A DNA stretch of 64,000 nt from an uncultured Bacteroidales bacterium (GCA_903913285.1 CAIWKO010000038.1:1-64000), one strand, 5' to 3'; shown: positions 44,632-53,731, counted from the stretch's first letter. The notes: a model not told the origin generated them from the sequence alone. Translations and numbers: made by a program.

Positions 44632-46110
44632 ATGAGGAATAAGCCCTTTGAGGTACTCATCATCATTCTGATATCGGAATTATTGCTTGTTGGTTATTCG
44701 TTCTATTATAATTCAACGGGCGCTGCATTTATCAAAGAGAATGTACGCTTTCTTTCTCCCGATAAGCTTGCCGATTTTTCGCTGAAAGACGCCAACAAAA
44801 ATGCCGACAGCCTGCTGAAGAACTATCTGTCGAATACGCTGAGCGACGATAAGATCATCAAACGCACCAATCTCTCTAAAATAGGCCCCAAGAAACAAAA
44901 TGCCTTTTTGGTGAACCCCGTAACCGAAAACGGAAGCGCCCTCGACAATTTCTTTAAATCGCTGCTGCACCAAAAAGATTCCACAACGGTTCGCATTGCC
45001 CATTACGGAGATTCGCAGCTGGAAGGCGACCGCATGTCATATATCGTCCGCGAGAAGTTTCACGAAAAGTTCGGCGGCTCGGGTATAGGATATGTTCCGC
45101 TGAAAGACCTCTCGCCCGTTAGCTATGTGCGAAAAAGCAGCGGAAACTGGGCCAAGTATACCGTTTTCCACGACAGGTCGTCGAAAAACGATTACGGTAT
45201 ATCGGGAGCCGTGTTCCGGTTCAGCAAATTCTCGGTTCATCAAAGCGATGATGCCGAAAACGACACCTCATCCTCGAAAAAAGATACGCATCAGATAACG
45301 GGCGGAAAGCCTTTTTATAATGCCAGCGTATCGATGAAAATGGGCAGCCAGTATGCTTATAACAGCGTTTCCATCCTTTACGGCCATGCCACCGATAAAT
45401 GCATCGTGAACTATTACGACAATGCTAGCGGCGAACGCGTTAAAACCGATACGCTTGCTGCATGCACCAAAGTATGTATGCACAAAACCCAGCTGGGCGG
45501 CTATTTGAATGTGAAGGTGGAGTTTGCGGCCGACAATAGCCCCGATTTCTACGGTATGTATTTCGACAGCGGCAAAGGTGTGCAGGTTGACAATTATGCC
45601 ATACGCGGCCATTCGGGCGACGGGCTGATGATGATAAACGACGATGAACTTACCCAGATGCTGGACCTGTCGAATACCAAACTCGTCATTTTCCAGTATG
45701 GCGCCAACGTGGTACCGTATATACATTCCGACGAAGCCTGCGAATGGATTAGCGGAATCTATTATAAGCTTTTCATGAAGTTTAAAAAGGCCAAACCCGA
45801 TATCAGCATCCTCGTTATCGGTGCAGGTGATATGGCCAAGGGCGGCGAAGGAAGCTATTCATCATATCCCTGGTTGCCCAAAATTACCGAAGCTCAGAAA
45901 CGGGCGGCTCTGAAAGCCGGCTGCGCTTATTGGGACCTGTTCAACATGATGGGCGGACTAAACTCCATCATTACCTGGACCGACAAAAAACTTGCCGTCA
46001 CCAATGGACATTTCTCCGAAAAGGGACAAAAGATCATCGCCAACGAATTGGTTGAAGCACTAATGGTAGAATACAACATTTACGTTCACAAACAGCGGAT
46101 GAAGAAATAG
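44632..46110 (+). CDS. SGNH-hydrolase-like membrane-anchored protein
   Basis: A 492-residue protein with an N-terminal hydrophobic anchor (FEVLIIILISELLLVGYSF) and a periplasmic SGNH-like domain from about 115. Block I is HYGDSQLEGDR with Ser in GDS. Block III is QYGANVVPY with Asn. The last block is VTNGHFSEKGQKI with His, but the usual Asp three residues before that His is Thr. It could be a degenerate member or use another acid. Size and anchoring recall DltD, AlgX and PatB, acyl transferases working after an MBOAT. It is second in the ACP-SGNH-SGNH/LysM-MBOAT cassette. Confidence 0.8.
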   Translation: MRNKPFEVLIIILISELLLVGYSFYYNSTGAAFIKENVRFLSPDKLADFSLKDANKNADSLLKNYLSNTLSDDKIIKRTNLSKIGPKKQNAFLVNPVTENGSALDNFFKSLLHQKDSTTVRIAHYGDSQLEGDRMSYIVREKFHEKFGGSGIGYVPLKDLSPVSYVRKSSGNWAKYTVFHDRSSKNDYGISGAVFRFSKFSVHQSDDAENDTSSSKKDTHQITGGKPFYNASVSMKMGSQYAYNSVSILYGHATDKCIVNYYDNASGERVKTDTLAACTKVCMHKTQLGGYLNVKVEFAADNSPDFYGMYFDSGKGVQVDNYAIRGHSGDGLMMINDDELTQMLDLSNTKLVIFQYGANVVPYIHSDEACEWISGIYYKLFMKFKKAKPDISILVIGAGDMAKGGEGSYSSYPWLPKITEAQKRAALKAGCAYWDLFNMMGGLNSIITWTDKKLAVTNGHFSEKGQKIIANELVEALMVEYNIYVHKQRMKK

Positions 46111-46112
46111 TG

Positions 46113-47969
46113 ATGAAGCGAATGCGGCCATATCGATTCTGGATACTCATGCTCATACCCGTTATAGGTATGCTGCTCGCGTTCCGCAATTATATAAAAC
46201 CCCCGGCAGCATTCCATGTGAAACTTATCGAAGATTCTATCAACAGTCCGAAATACATGAACGACCTGGTGAAGTATCAGAACTATTACCCGTTTATTAA
46301 CTACGACAGAAACTTCGTGGAATGGACCAACATTTCGGCCATCGATTCGTTCTTCCGGAAAATACCACAAACCCCGCATCGCAAATTAAAGATACTGCAC
46401 ATAGGCGACTCGCACCTGCAGGCCGACTTCCCGTCGGGCTATATACGCGAACGCCTGCAAGACATATTCGGCTACGGCGGACGCGGCCTAGTGTTCCCCT
46501 ACAGAGCCGCAGGCACACATTCGGCCTACGACTACAAGACCTATTGCACCGGAGCCTGGCAATATACGCGCAACACCCAGCGCGACGCGGTGCTCGATAT
46601 GGGCATGATAGGCGCTACCATCTATACCAACGATTCGAACGCGAGTTTTAAACTGGTGTTTCGCGAGGGTTTTATCCGCGACAACTTCACCGTGATAAAA
46701 CTTTACTGCAAGCAGGATAGTTTGAGCTACGACGTGAAACTGAAAACCTGTTCGGGTTCGGTTCCTATTTATTGCGACTGCAGCGACAACGGCGCCAAAA
46801 AGCCCTACATCCTCGTCAAACTATCGAAACCTTCGGACACGATAGAGGTGACCGTGAACAAGACCAAAAAGAAGCAGAACTTCTTCGAATGCTACGGCCT
46901 GATGATAGAAAGCAGCGACAACAGCGGCGTTTTGTATTGCAGTACGGGCATCAATGGCGCGGGCTACAGAAGCCTGTTGAAACAACGCCTGTTCGAACAG
47001 CACGTGGCCGAGTTCAAACCCGACCTGGTGATACTCGACCTCGGCGCCAACGATTTCTACGGCGGAGCATTCCGAACCGAGGAGATGGAAAGCAACCTGG
47101 TTAAAATTGTCGACATGATACAGCGCGCAACACCCGGCACCGCCATCCTCATCTCGAACTCGCAGGACATACTCTACCGCCACCGCAAAGATATTGCCGA
47201 ATGCAACGATTTTATGCAGATGACCAAACGCGTGGCTGCCTACCGCAAATGCGCCTTTTATAACTATTACGACGTGAGCGGCAACAAAGGCTCGATGATG
47301 CAATGGTATAAGCGCGGACTTTCGAAACCCGACAAGATACACCTCACCACCCTGGGCTATTATACCAAGGGCGAACTGTATCTGAATGCCATACTCAACT
47401 CCTATGTGTTGTGGCTGCAAAATAAATCGGACAGCCTTTCGGCCGACAAACACCAAATGGACACCACGCAACTCAAGCAATATTTTGTCGACGATATAAG
47501 TTTCAAAAAAGAGAACACCCGGGTTGAACACGCTCCCGTTTATTCCGAACTAAGCACCGACACCGAAGGCACCGACAAGGTTTACTATGTGGTGCGTTCG
47601 GGCGACAACCTCGGGGCCATTGCCGACCGCTACGGAGTTTCGGTGAAAGACCTGGAATACTGGAACGGCCTGTCGGGCACCAAAATAATAGCAGGCGAAT
47701 CGCTGGTTATCTTCAAAAAGTCGCATACCACGCCGCCCGACCCTATGCCGAAAAACGCCGAAAAAACCGTTATTCCGCAAAATCAGGCAGCCATCCGCCC
47801 CACCAACACCACCCGCCCCGTGCAGCGCAAAGCAGCCTATAAAGTGACATCGGGCGACTCGTTGTGGTCGATAGCAAAGAAATACAATACCACGGTAGAT
47901 AAAATTAAACAACTTAACAAACTAAAATCCGAAAAGCTCAGCATCGGACAAACGTTGCTGATACCATAA
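46113..47969 (+). CDS. SGNH-hydrolase-like protein with two LysM domains
   Basis: A 618-residue protein; the ATG at 46113 is preferred to the in-frame GTG at 46110 that overlaps the previous stop. A hydrophobic N-terminal segment (FWILMLIPVIGMLLAFRNY) anchors or exports it. The SGNH domain has a full set: GDSHLQADFP, GANDFYGG and DKIHLTTLGYY (Asp-x-x-His). The C-terminal part carries two LysM modules, at about 488-533 (YYVVRSGDNLGAIADRYGV) and 573-618 (YKVTSGDSLWSIAKKYN), which bind peptidoglycan. So the acyl-transfer step may act on or near the cell wall. Third gene of the cassette, 3 bases before the MBOAT gene. Confidence 0.85.
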   Translation: MKRMRPYRFWILMLIPVIGMLLAFRNYIKPPAAFHVKLIEDSINSPKYMNDLVKYQNYYPFINYDRNFVEWTNISAIDSFFRKIPQTPHRKLKILHIGDSHLQADFPSGYIRERLQDIFGYGGRGLVFPYRAAGTHSAYDYKTYCTGAWQYTRNTQRDAVLDMGMIGATIYTNDSNASFKLVFREGFIRDNFTVIKLYCKQDSLSYDVKLKTCSGSVPIYCDCSDNGAKKPYILVKLSKPSDTIEVTVNKTKKKQNFFECYGLMIESSDNSGVLYCSTGINGAGYRSLLKQRLFEQHVAEFKPDLVILDLGANDFYGGAFRTEEMESNLVKIVDMIQRATPGTAILISNSQDILYRHRKDIAECNDFMQMTKRVAAYRKCAFYNYYDVSGNKGSMMQWYKRGLSKPDKIHLTTLGYYTKGELYLNAILNSYVLWLQNKSDSLSADKHQMDTTQLKQYFVDDISFKKENTRVEHAPVYSELSTDTEGTDKVYYVVRSGDNLGAIADRYGVSVKDLEYWNGLSGTKIIAGESLVIFKKSHTTPPDPMPKNAEKTVIPQNQAAIRPTNTTRPVQRKAAYKVTSGDSLWSIAKKYNTTVDKIKQLNKLKSEKLSIGQTLLIP

Positions 47970-47972
47970 CCC

Positions 47973-49466
47973 ATGCAAACACTTACCGACTTTTTTAAAT
48001 CGCTGCTCTATAATCAACATGCACCCCTGCTCTACAACTCGGTATTGTTCTGCGTGCTGTTCTCGGTTTTGTATCTGGGCTATATTTTCGTTTATAACGA
48101 CATCAAAAAACGCAACCTGCTGCTGCTGGCCTTCAGTTTGTTTTTCTACTACAAACTGAGCGGGGTATATGTGTTGCTGCTCATCGCCATGGGCACTTCC
48201 GATTATCTGATCGGCAGGCAGATGTTTCGCGTAAGCACCCAGCGGAAAAAGAAAATGCTGCTGTTGCTCTCCATCTTCATCAACGTGGGAGCCCTCATAT
48301 TGTTCAAATACACCAATTTTCTGCTCAACACCTTTTTCGGCATCACCACGGGAAGTGGCTCGCCGATGGTGCTCGATTTGCTGGTGCCCGTGGGCATTTC
48401 GTTCTACGTGTTTAAAACCCTGTCGTATATTTTCGATATCTACCGCGAGGTGATAGACGAACCCGAAACCAACTATTTCAACTATCTGCTGTATGTTTCG
48501 TTTTTCCCCAACATTATGGCGGGCCCCATTTCGAAAGCCCGCGACCTGCTGCCGCAGTTCAACAGCCAGCTCAAGTTCAGCAGCGACCTTATCGGTAAGG
48601 CTTTTTTGCTGGTGCTTATCGGGGCGTTCAAAAAAGTGTTTATCGCCGATTTTCTTGGTGCCAACCTCGTCGACCGCGTGTTCGATTCGCCCGAGTTTTT
48701 CACGGGTTGGGAAGGCCTAATGGCCATCTACGGCTATGCCATGCAGATCTATTTCGACTTTTCGGGCTACACCGACATCGTTATCGGGCTGGCCATGCTG
48801 CTCGGCTTTAAGGTGAACCCCAACTTCAACAAGCCATTTATGGCCGACAACGTTGCCGATTTCTGGCGCCGCTGGCATATAACGCTGTCGGGATGGTTCA
48901 ACGAATACGTGTTCTACCCCCTGTCGTATACTTTCCGCCGTTTCAAACAGTTTGGCGTGATACTGGCGGTGCTCATCACCTTTTTCATTTCGGGTTTCTG
49001 GCACGGGGCCGCGTGGACCTATATTTTGTGGGGCACTTCACACGGGCTGGCCATCGCGCTCACATTTGCCACGGTGAACCTGCGCTCGAAACTTGCCAAA
49101 CGCAACACCTGGGGCATCTACAAGTTTTTGAGCATCTTCATCACCTTCCATTTTCTGGCGTTTTCCATGGTGCTGTTTCGCGCCGAAAGTTTGCAGGCCG
49201 CCGGCAAATTGTATGCGCTGGTGTTCAACCATTTTAGCTTGAGCGTGGCGGGGCAGTGGGCAAGCCTCTACACCAAACCGCTTATCATACTAGCTGCTGC
49301 CTACATTTTGCATTATATGCCACTTTCGTGGAACGAGTTCTTCACACGGCGGTTCAGCGCGCTGCACTGGTCGATAAAAGCGCTGATAGTGGTTCTCGGC
49401 ATCTTGTTCATCTATCAGGGCTTTTCGTCCGACACGCAGCCGTTTATTTATCTCGAATTTAGTTGA
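47973..49466 (+). CDS. MBOAT-family O-acyltransferase (AlgI/DltB-like)
   Basis: A 497-residue integral membrane protein with about eleven helices. The MBOAT signature is clear: FWRRWHITLSGWF (His about residue 302) and SGFWHGAAWTYILWG (catalytic His about 343). Family members pass an acyl group through the membrane to an extracytoplasmic acceptor (alginate by AlgI, peptidoglycan by PatA, teichoic acid by DltB). The adjacent ACP, two SGNH proteins and LysM modules suggest acylation of peptidoglycan or a wall-linked glycan. It is the last gene of the cassette; no terminator hairpin follows, only repeats. Confidence 0.95.
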   Translation: MQTLTDFFKSLLYNQHAPLLYNSVLFCVLFSVLYLGYIFVYNDIKKRNLLLLAFSLFFYYKLSGVYVLLLIAMGTSDYLIGRQMFRVSTQRKKKMLLLLSIFINVGALILFKYTNFLLNTFFGITTGSGSPMVLDLLVPVGISFYVFKTLSYIFDIYREVIDEPETNYFNYLLYVSFFPNIMAGPISKARDLLPQFNSQLKFSSDLIGKAFLLVLIGAFKKVFIADFLGANLVDRVFDSPEFFTGWEGLMAIYGYAMQIYFDFSGYTDIVIGLAMLLGFKVNPNFNKPFMADNVADFWRRWHITLSGWFNEYVFYPLSYTFRRFKQFGVILAVLITFFISGFWHGAAWTYILWGTSHGLAIALTFATVNLRSKLAKRNTWGIYKFLSIFITFHFLAFSMVLFRAESLQAAGKLYALVFNHFSLSVAGQWASLYTKPLIILAAAYILHYMPLSWNEFFTRRFSALHWSIKALIVVLGILFIYQGFSSDTQPFIYLEFS

Positions 49467-49707
49467 TCGGCGGGATTTGGGAAGGCGATTAGCGATTTGT
49501 GATTGGCGATTTGATTAGCCAAAAGCCACGAGCCATGATTTTGTGATTGGCGATTTGTGACCCGCCTGAATGACTTCAGTCGGGCAAGTTGGCGATTTGA
49601 AAGAAAAACCACAGAGGTCACGGTGAAAAAACAGAGTGACACAGAGTAATTCTTCGGACTTCGGGCTTCCGACTCCCAACTCGTAATTCGTAACTAATAA
49701 CTCGTAA
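49467..49707. repeat. Composite intergenic repeat island 3
   Basis: Repeated GCGATTTGTGATTGGCGATT words (49479-49560), a CCTGAATGACTTCAGTCGG palindrome (49564-49582), ACCACAGAGGTCACGGTG (49609-49626) with further CAGAGTGACACAGAG words, and TCGTAATTCGTAACTAATAA words (49681-49700). No gene. It separates the convergent MBOAT and T9SS genes. Confidence 0.7.
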
Positions 49708-51111
49708 TTATTCCTTAATGAATTTCCTCACCTCCGTGCCTTTTTCCGATGTGGCTTTAATAAAATAGATGCCCGCGGGCAACCCCGATACATCTATCGT
49801 GGTGGTGGGTTGGGCATTGGGCAGGGTTTTAAGGCATTGCCCTTCCAGATCAAATATCCCGATGGTGGATGTTAGCGGGGTTTGTATGGTGAGATTGGTG
49901 GTGGCGGGGTTGGGAGAGATGGAAATAGTATTATTCGTTATTTTAGAGTTTTCTGCAATTGCAGTAGCAAATCCATTTTCATCGGTTTTTATTAAATAGA
50001 AGTCGTTATCAAGGGCTCCATAACTATTGCTCATTCCCCCGATGGCAAATCCTCCGTCGCTGGTTTTAACCATACCCAAATGTCCCCCATCGTAAAGCGC
50101 TCCTCCAAAAGTGCGTGTCCACAGCGTATCGCCAACAGAATTGATCCTAACCAGATACACATCTTCGTTACCGGCACCAAAACTATACGTAATACCCGCC
50201 AATGCATATCCTCCATCATTGGTTTGAACTATCGAACTCAGTTCATCGATATCAATGCCTCCGTAAGTTCGAGTCCAAAGTGTATCTCCATTGGCATTCG
50301 TTTTTATGGCATAAAAATCATTCGATCCTGCTCCATAACTGCCTGTTGTGCCTCCTACAATATAACCGCCATCGTTGGTGGGTACGACATCCCACGAATA
50401 GTCTGCCTGAGTACCCCCGTAGGTTCGTGTCCAAAGGGTATCGCCTGTTGAGTTGGTTTTAACCAGGTATACATCTTCTTGATAAGAAGTATAATTTTCC
50501 GAACTTCCGCTAATAATATACCCGCCATCAGTTGTTTGATGCACGGAATGGGAATAACAGTGATTTTGATTCCCGATCTTCCGTTTCCATAACAGATTTC
50601 CATTTGTATTGGTTTTTACCAGAAATATACACGATACGTTTGTCAACGAATCGTTGGTTTCGCCTGTCACAATATATCCGCTATCGATGGTTTGTGCCAC
50701 GCAAAACCCGACATCATCACGTTTGCCACCAAAACGCCGTGTCCAAAGTGTGTCGCCGTTCGGGTTGGTTTTAATTAAATAAAGGTCACGATTAATGCCT
50801 CCGGCAGTATCGGGATTTAGTGTGCTTCCGGTAATGATAAAACCACCGTCGATGGTTTGTTTAACAGAATATGCATCAATATATCCCAGATGCCTGCTCC
50901 AGATAGTGTCGCCATAAGCATTGGTTCGGATAATAAATATATTGTTTAGGTCTGTTGATCCGGCAAGAATAAAGCCCCCGTCGGTACATTGGGCAACATC
51001 ATAAGCTGCATCGTTGCCAATGCGGTTATAGATACGCTCGAAAGTAATTTGCGCCTTCGCAGCAAAGACCGATAAAATACTTATTAAGAAAACCGATAAC
51101 CATTTTCTCAT
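49708..51111 (-). CDS. T9SS type A protein with seven propeller-like repeats
   Basis: A 467-residue exported protein. The signal peptide ends VFAAKAQ (about 21). Seven repeats of about 50-56 residues follow (25-380). Each has the pattern of a DGGYIVxG strand, then DVYLVKTNxxGDTLWTRTYGG, typical of a seven-bladed beta-propeller with W/G-rich strands. Residues 385-467 are a type A T9SS domain (ISPNPATTNLTI, GIFDLEGQCLKT, GIYFIKATS, VRKFIKE). Function is unknown; a surface-exposed binding propeller is likely. Monocistronic, flanked by repeat islands. Confidence 0.92.
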   Translation of the reverse strand: MRKWLSVFLISILSVFAAKAQITFERIYNRIGNDAAYDVAQCTDGGFILAGSTDLNNIFIIRTNAYGDTIWSRHLGYIDAYSVKQTIDGGFIITGSTLNPDTAGGINRDLYLIKTNPNGDTLWTRRFGGKRDDVGFCVAQTIDSGYIVTGETNDSLTNVSCIFLVKTNTNGNLLWKRKIGNQNHCYSHSVHQTTDGGYIISGSSENYTSYQEDVYLVKTNSTGDTLWTRTYGGTQADYSWDVVPTNDGGYIVGGTTGSYGAGSNDFYAIKTNANGDTLWTRTYGGIDIDELSSIVQTNDGGYALAGITYSFGAGNEDVYLVRINSVGDTLWTRTFGGALYDGGHLGMVKTSDGGFAIGGMSNSYGALDNDFYLIKTDENGFATAIAENSKITNNTISISPNPATTNLTIQTPLTSTIGIFDLEGQCLKTLPNAQPTTTIDVSGLPAGIYFIKATSEKGTEVRKFIKE

Positions 51112-51321
51112 TATAACGAGATATTAAATAATACCAGAATGTAAATCAACTGTTATTAACGAAAGAAATGATGCTGGTATTGGGTTTTAGGTAATAGATA
51201 ACTGATAATTATTAGTTATTCACCGTTCTTCCTGCCACAAACCTACCTGCCGGCAGGCAGGGGCACCAAGACACGAAGTAACACGAAGAAAAAACAAGCC
51301 TCCCCAACCCCATCTATTCAC
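51112..51321. repeat. Composite intergenic repeat island 4
   Basis: Contains ACCTGCCGGCAGGCAGG (51246-51262), GCACCAAGACACGAAG (51263-51278) followed by TAACACGAAG, and otherwise AT-rich sequence. No open reading frame. Upstream of the T9SS propeller gene, whose promoter is not obvious. Confidence 0.65.
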
Positions 51322-51367
51322 TAAAAAAAAACTCCCGCATCTTTTTATCAACACGAGAGTTTTTTTG
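51322..51367 (-). terminator. Probable terminator of the 127-residue unknown gene
   Basis: AAAAAACTC (51322-51334 region) pairs with GAGTTTTTT (51357-51366); with one mismatch the stem continues inward CCCG / CGAG. On the minus strand it lies 42 bases beyond the stop at 51409 and ends in T's. The same AAAAACTCCC...GAGAGTTTTT design is found at 52221-52263. Confidence 0.6.
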
Positions 51368-51408
51368 TAGCAGATACCACATACCAGCTACCACATACCT
51401 TTTACCGT

Positions 51409-51792
51409 CTACATAATTATTCCGTCCCAGGGCTCGCTGGGCGAGCTGTATCTTTGGTCTTTGCCTTTAAACATGATGCGCACAATATACCAGACGCGTT
51501 TGCCTTCCTGCGAAATATCGAACTGGCGAACGTATTTTCCGCGTTTCACCATGCCGTCATACACAAATGTGCTGATATCGGGCACAGTTTTCACGCTGGC
51601 CTCGGTGATAGATATAAACACGTGGATGTTTTCAACCCCGTTGCCCTTAGCCTTGCTTTTTTGGCCGGGTACACTCACCTGATTGTAATGAACTAAATAT
51701 GTTGCTTTTTTAATTTTACCGGCTAAATCATTACCGGGATGAAAACCATGTACATACGGGTCGAGTTTATCAACCGGAACCGTGAGTCTCAT
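51409..51792 (-). CDS. Hypothetical small protein, possibly fibronectin-III-like
   Basis: A 127-residue protein with no signal peptide. Residues 43-52 carry a K/G-rich loop (GQKSKAKGNG). The C-terminal GKRVWYIVRIMFKGKDQRYS and the final PSEPWDGIIM look like the last strands of a fibronectin type III-like domain, as in a multi-copy unknown family of Bacteroidota whose members end in a GPWSE-like stretch. That link is from memory and is weak. It lies in the repeat-rich 51-54 kb zone with its own terminator. Confidence 0.55.
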   Translation of the reverse strand: MRLTVPVDKLDPYVHGFHPGNDLAGKIKKATYLVHYNQVSVPGQKSKAKGNGVENIHVFISITEASVKTVPDISTFVYDGMVKRGKYVRQFDISQEGKRVWYIVRIMFKGKDQRYSSPSEPWDGIIM

Positions 51793-52220
51793 TTCGCCCT
51801 GTTGTGCGAAGTTTGCAACTTCGCACTAAATATTTTAAATTAGCACCTGTACTGCTTCCCCCGCGTCTCCCGACGCGTGTGCCTCATCTAATTACTCTTG
51901 TAAAAATACAAATTAATTCAATACCAAATTTCTGAATTCAAAAAAAACTCCCTCAGCCCAACCTTTTACTTTTTTCGAAGAAAAAAAGTGCGTTGGCACG
52001 TCCAAACGGCGGGCCGGCGTTGGCTGTGAATGAAAAAAATAGTAGAAAATCGTAAAAGGCGTTTACGTTTCCCGATGAAATCGGGACTACTTTTACTGAT
52101 TTTCTTATTTTTTTCAGAGCGCGCTGAAGCGTCGTTTGGACAAGTCCTTTTCTTTTGGTTCTTTTCTGGCGCCTGTCCCGACACGCAGTGTCGGGGGACT
52201 AGCAAAAGAAAAGAATAATC
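51793..52220. other. Gap with hairpins, no supported gene
   Basis: 428 bases. Contains a TGCGAAGTTTGCAACTTCGC hairpin (51804-51823), CCCGATGAAATCGGG (52073-52087), CCCGACACGCAGTGTCGGG (52177-52195), and a lone AAAAAACTCCC half-terminator near 51942-51952. Small frames on both strands (51966-52205 minus, 52030-52218 plus) are built from these repeats and are not called. The composition is patchy (T-runs with GC-rich palindromes). Confidence 0.5.
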
Positions 52221-52263
52221 AAAAAAAAACTCCCCCAGCCATCACAACCAGGAGAGTTTTTTT
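52221..52263 (-). terminator. Probable terminator of the 325-residue unknown gene
   Basis: Plus strand AAAAAAAACTCCCCC ... GGAGAGTTTTTTT; the stem ACTC/GAGT plus CC/GG pairs around one mismatch, with long A/T flanks. On the minus strand it follows the stop at 52298 by 35 bases. It closely resembles 51322-51367. Confidence 0.65.
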
Positions 52264-52297
52264 ACTTTATAAACTTTCAACTTTATAAACTTTCAAC

Positions 52298-53275
52298 TCA
52301 AACTACCTCATCAATAGCAATTTCCCCGCCTTCGGCATTACTTTCATTTGCCACGAACAAATAAACCTTATCAGGGTAACCCAGATCAGCATAACTCTGT
52401 GTAGCTTCATCCCCCGAAGTCAAAACTTTGGCGGTGCTTGGTATCGTCGTGGGCACATCGGGCGTGGCCTGTGCCCAGTATTTCAGATCAGCGTTTCCCA
52501 AATTGCTGAACAAATATATTTTTCCGTTAGCTACCTGAAAATCCATCGGAACAATTTTCAGCATCGGGATAACTTTATCATACTCTCCGCTCGCGCCTCC
52601 CGTATCTCCCTTCTTTCTTTTCCGGTGTCCCTGCAAATGCAGCTTGCGGCATTTCTTATATAAAGTATAAAAAACACTATCTTTTTTCTTCAGCGGTTTT
52701 GCGGCGCTATCCAACTGATTTTTCATAAAATCAACCAATTTCTTATACTTATCGTCGCGCGTAATAACTTCCGTTCCGTGCGTTTTAATTGCAAATTCAG
52801 GCGTATTCAGGTCAGCCTCAAATTGTGTCAGAGCATCATGCAGGTCCGTATAATCGGTTGCCAGATATCCGTGATCTTTCAATGCCAAAACCGTCAGGTC
52901 GGCAATCTTTGTATCCAAATTTTTTCCCGCTTCCAGCAAAGCCTCTCCCGTCATCTTTTCCAGATCCGACGGCGTATAATGCGCGAATTCTCTCAGCGTA
53001 TTATTCTGCGTTTCTATTGCCAGCGATGTAATTGCATCATAGCCCAACTCAATTTCAACCGTCGCCGTTTCTCTCGAAACCTGCTTATCCAGTGCAATTC
53101 CCGTTATGCTGGGCGTCACCAGCAAATCCGCGTTCAAAAAATCATCTAGCAGTGTTTTGCCAATCACGATGCGCGTAACCATTATCGGAACCAAAGCTGT
53201 CGATGCCTGGTTAGCATCGCAGGCGCTAAAAGTAACTTTGGTCGATCTTACAAAAATCTTTTGTCTGTCGTTCAT
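52298..53275 (-). CDS. Hypothetical protein with basic patch
   Basis: A 325-residue protein not assigned to a family. No signal peptide or membrane helix. Residues 1-110 are beta-like with scattered acidic residues. A helical part follows (110-205). A basic patch lies at 207-222 (KKCRKLHLQGHRKRKK), then GDTGGASGEYDK, and a beta-rich C-terminus (YLFSNLGNADLKYW, KVYLFVANESNAEGG) that reads like a fibronectin-type or jelly-roll strand set. Position and design (unknown gene, basic patch, repeat tract just upstream) parallel the gene at 22870-23592, but the two sequences do not align by eye. Confidence 0.6.
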   Translation of the reverse strand: MNDRQKIFVRSTKVTFSACDANQASTALVPIMVTRIVIGKTLLDDFLNADLLVTPSITGIALDKQVSRETATVEIELGYDAITSLAIETQNNTLREFAHYTPSDLEKMTGEALLEAGKNLDTKIADLTVLALKDHGYLATDYTDLHDALTQFEADLNTPEFAIKTHGTEVITRDDKYKKLVDFMKNQLDSAAKPLKKKDSVFYTLYKKCRKLHLQGHRKRKKGDTGGASGEYDKVIPMLKIVPMDFQVANGKIYLFSNLGNADLKYWAQATPDVPTTIPSTAKVLTSGDEATQSYADLGYPDKVYLFVANESNAEGGEIAIDEVV

Positions 53276-53731
53276 AATTATTTTTTTTGGTTTATACTTA
53301 GTTCAGATACACGTGTACAAATATAAGATATCTATAAGCTGAAGTCAAGTTTTCATTCAAAAAATTATTAACAAAAAATAAAAAAATGTTAATAACTCAA
53401 AACCATACCCTTTACCCCTTTCTTACTTCCGAATTCTGACTTCCAAATTCCCGACCAATCAAAACTTGTCCGCCTTTTGGCGGATTAATTTTCCTCCGTG
53501 TTCTCGGTGTCTCTGTGGTTTTCTAACTCCCAACTCTAATTACTCTAGCTCACTCTAGTCACTTCTATTAATCCATTCTTACTTCTGAATTCTGACTTCC
53601 ATACTCTCTGCCAAAATGTCATAATTTCAACCTCACCCTCAAAAAAACCAAACCACCTTCCCCTCACCCCCAAAATCCCTTCCGAAACCACTTTTTTCCT
53701 CTAAAACTATCAATATACTGATATCCAAAGC
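53276..53731. repeat. Composite intergenic repeat island 5
   Basis: 456 bases without a gene. The first 120 are AT-rich and may hold the promoter of 52298-53275. Then come GAATTCTGACTTCC (53432-53445 and again near 53586), TCCGTGTTCTCGGTGTCTCT (53495-53514), AACTCTAATTACTCTAGCTC (53532-53551) and CTCTAGTCACTTC (53553-53565), the same families as in islands 1, 3 and 4. Confidence 0.7.

Noticed and set aside
51966-52218. Small frames on both strands in the palindrome-rich gap
   Set aside because: Composed of hairpins and repeat words, with no conserved-looking residues.
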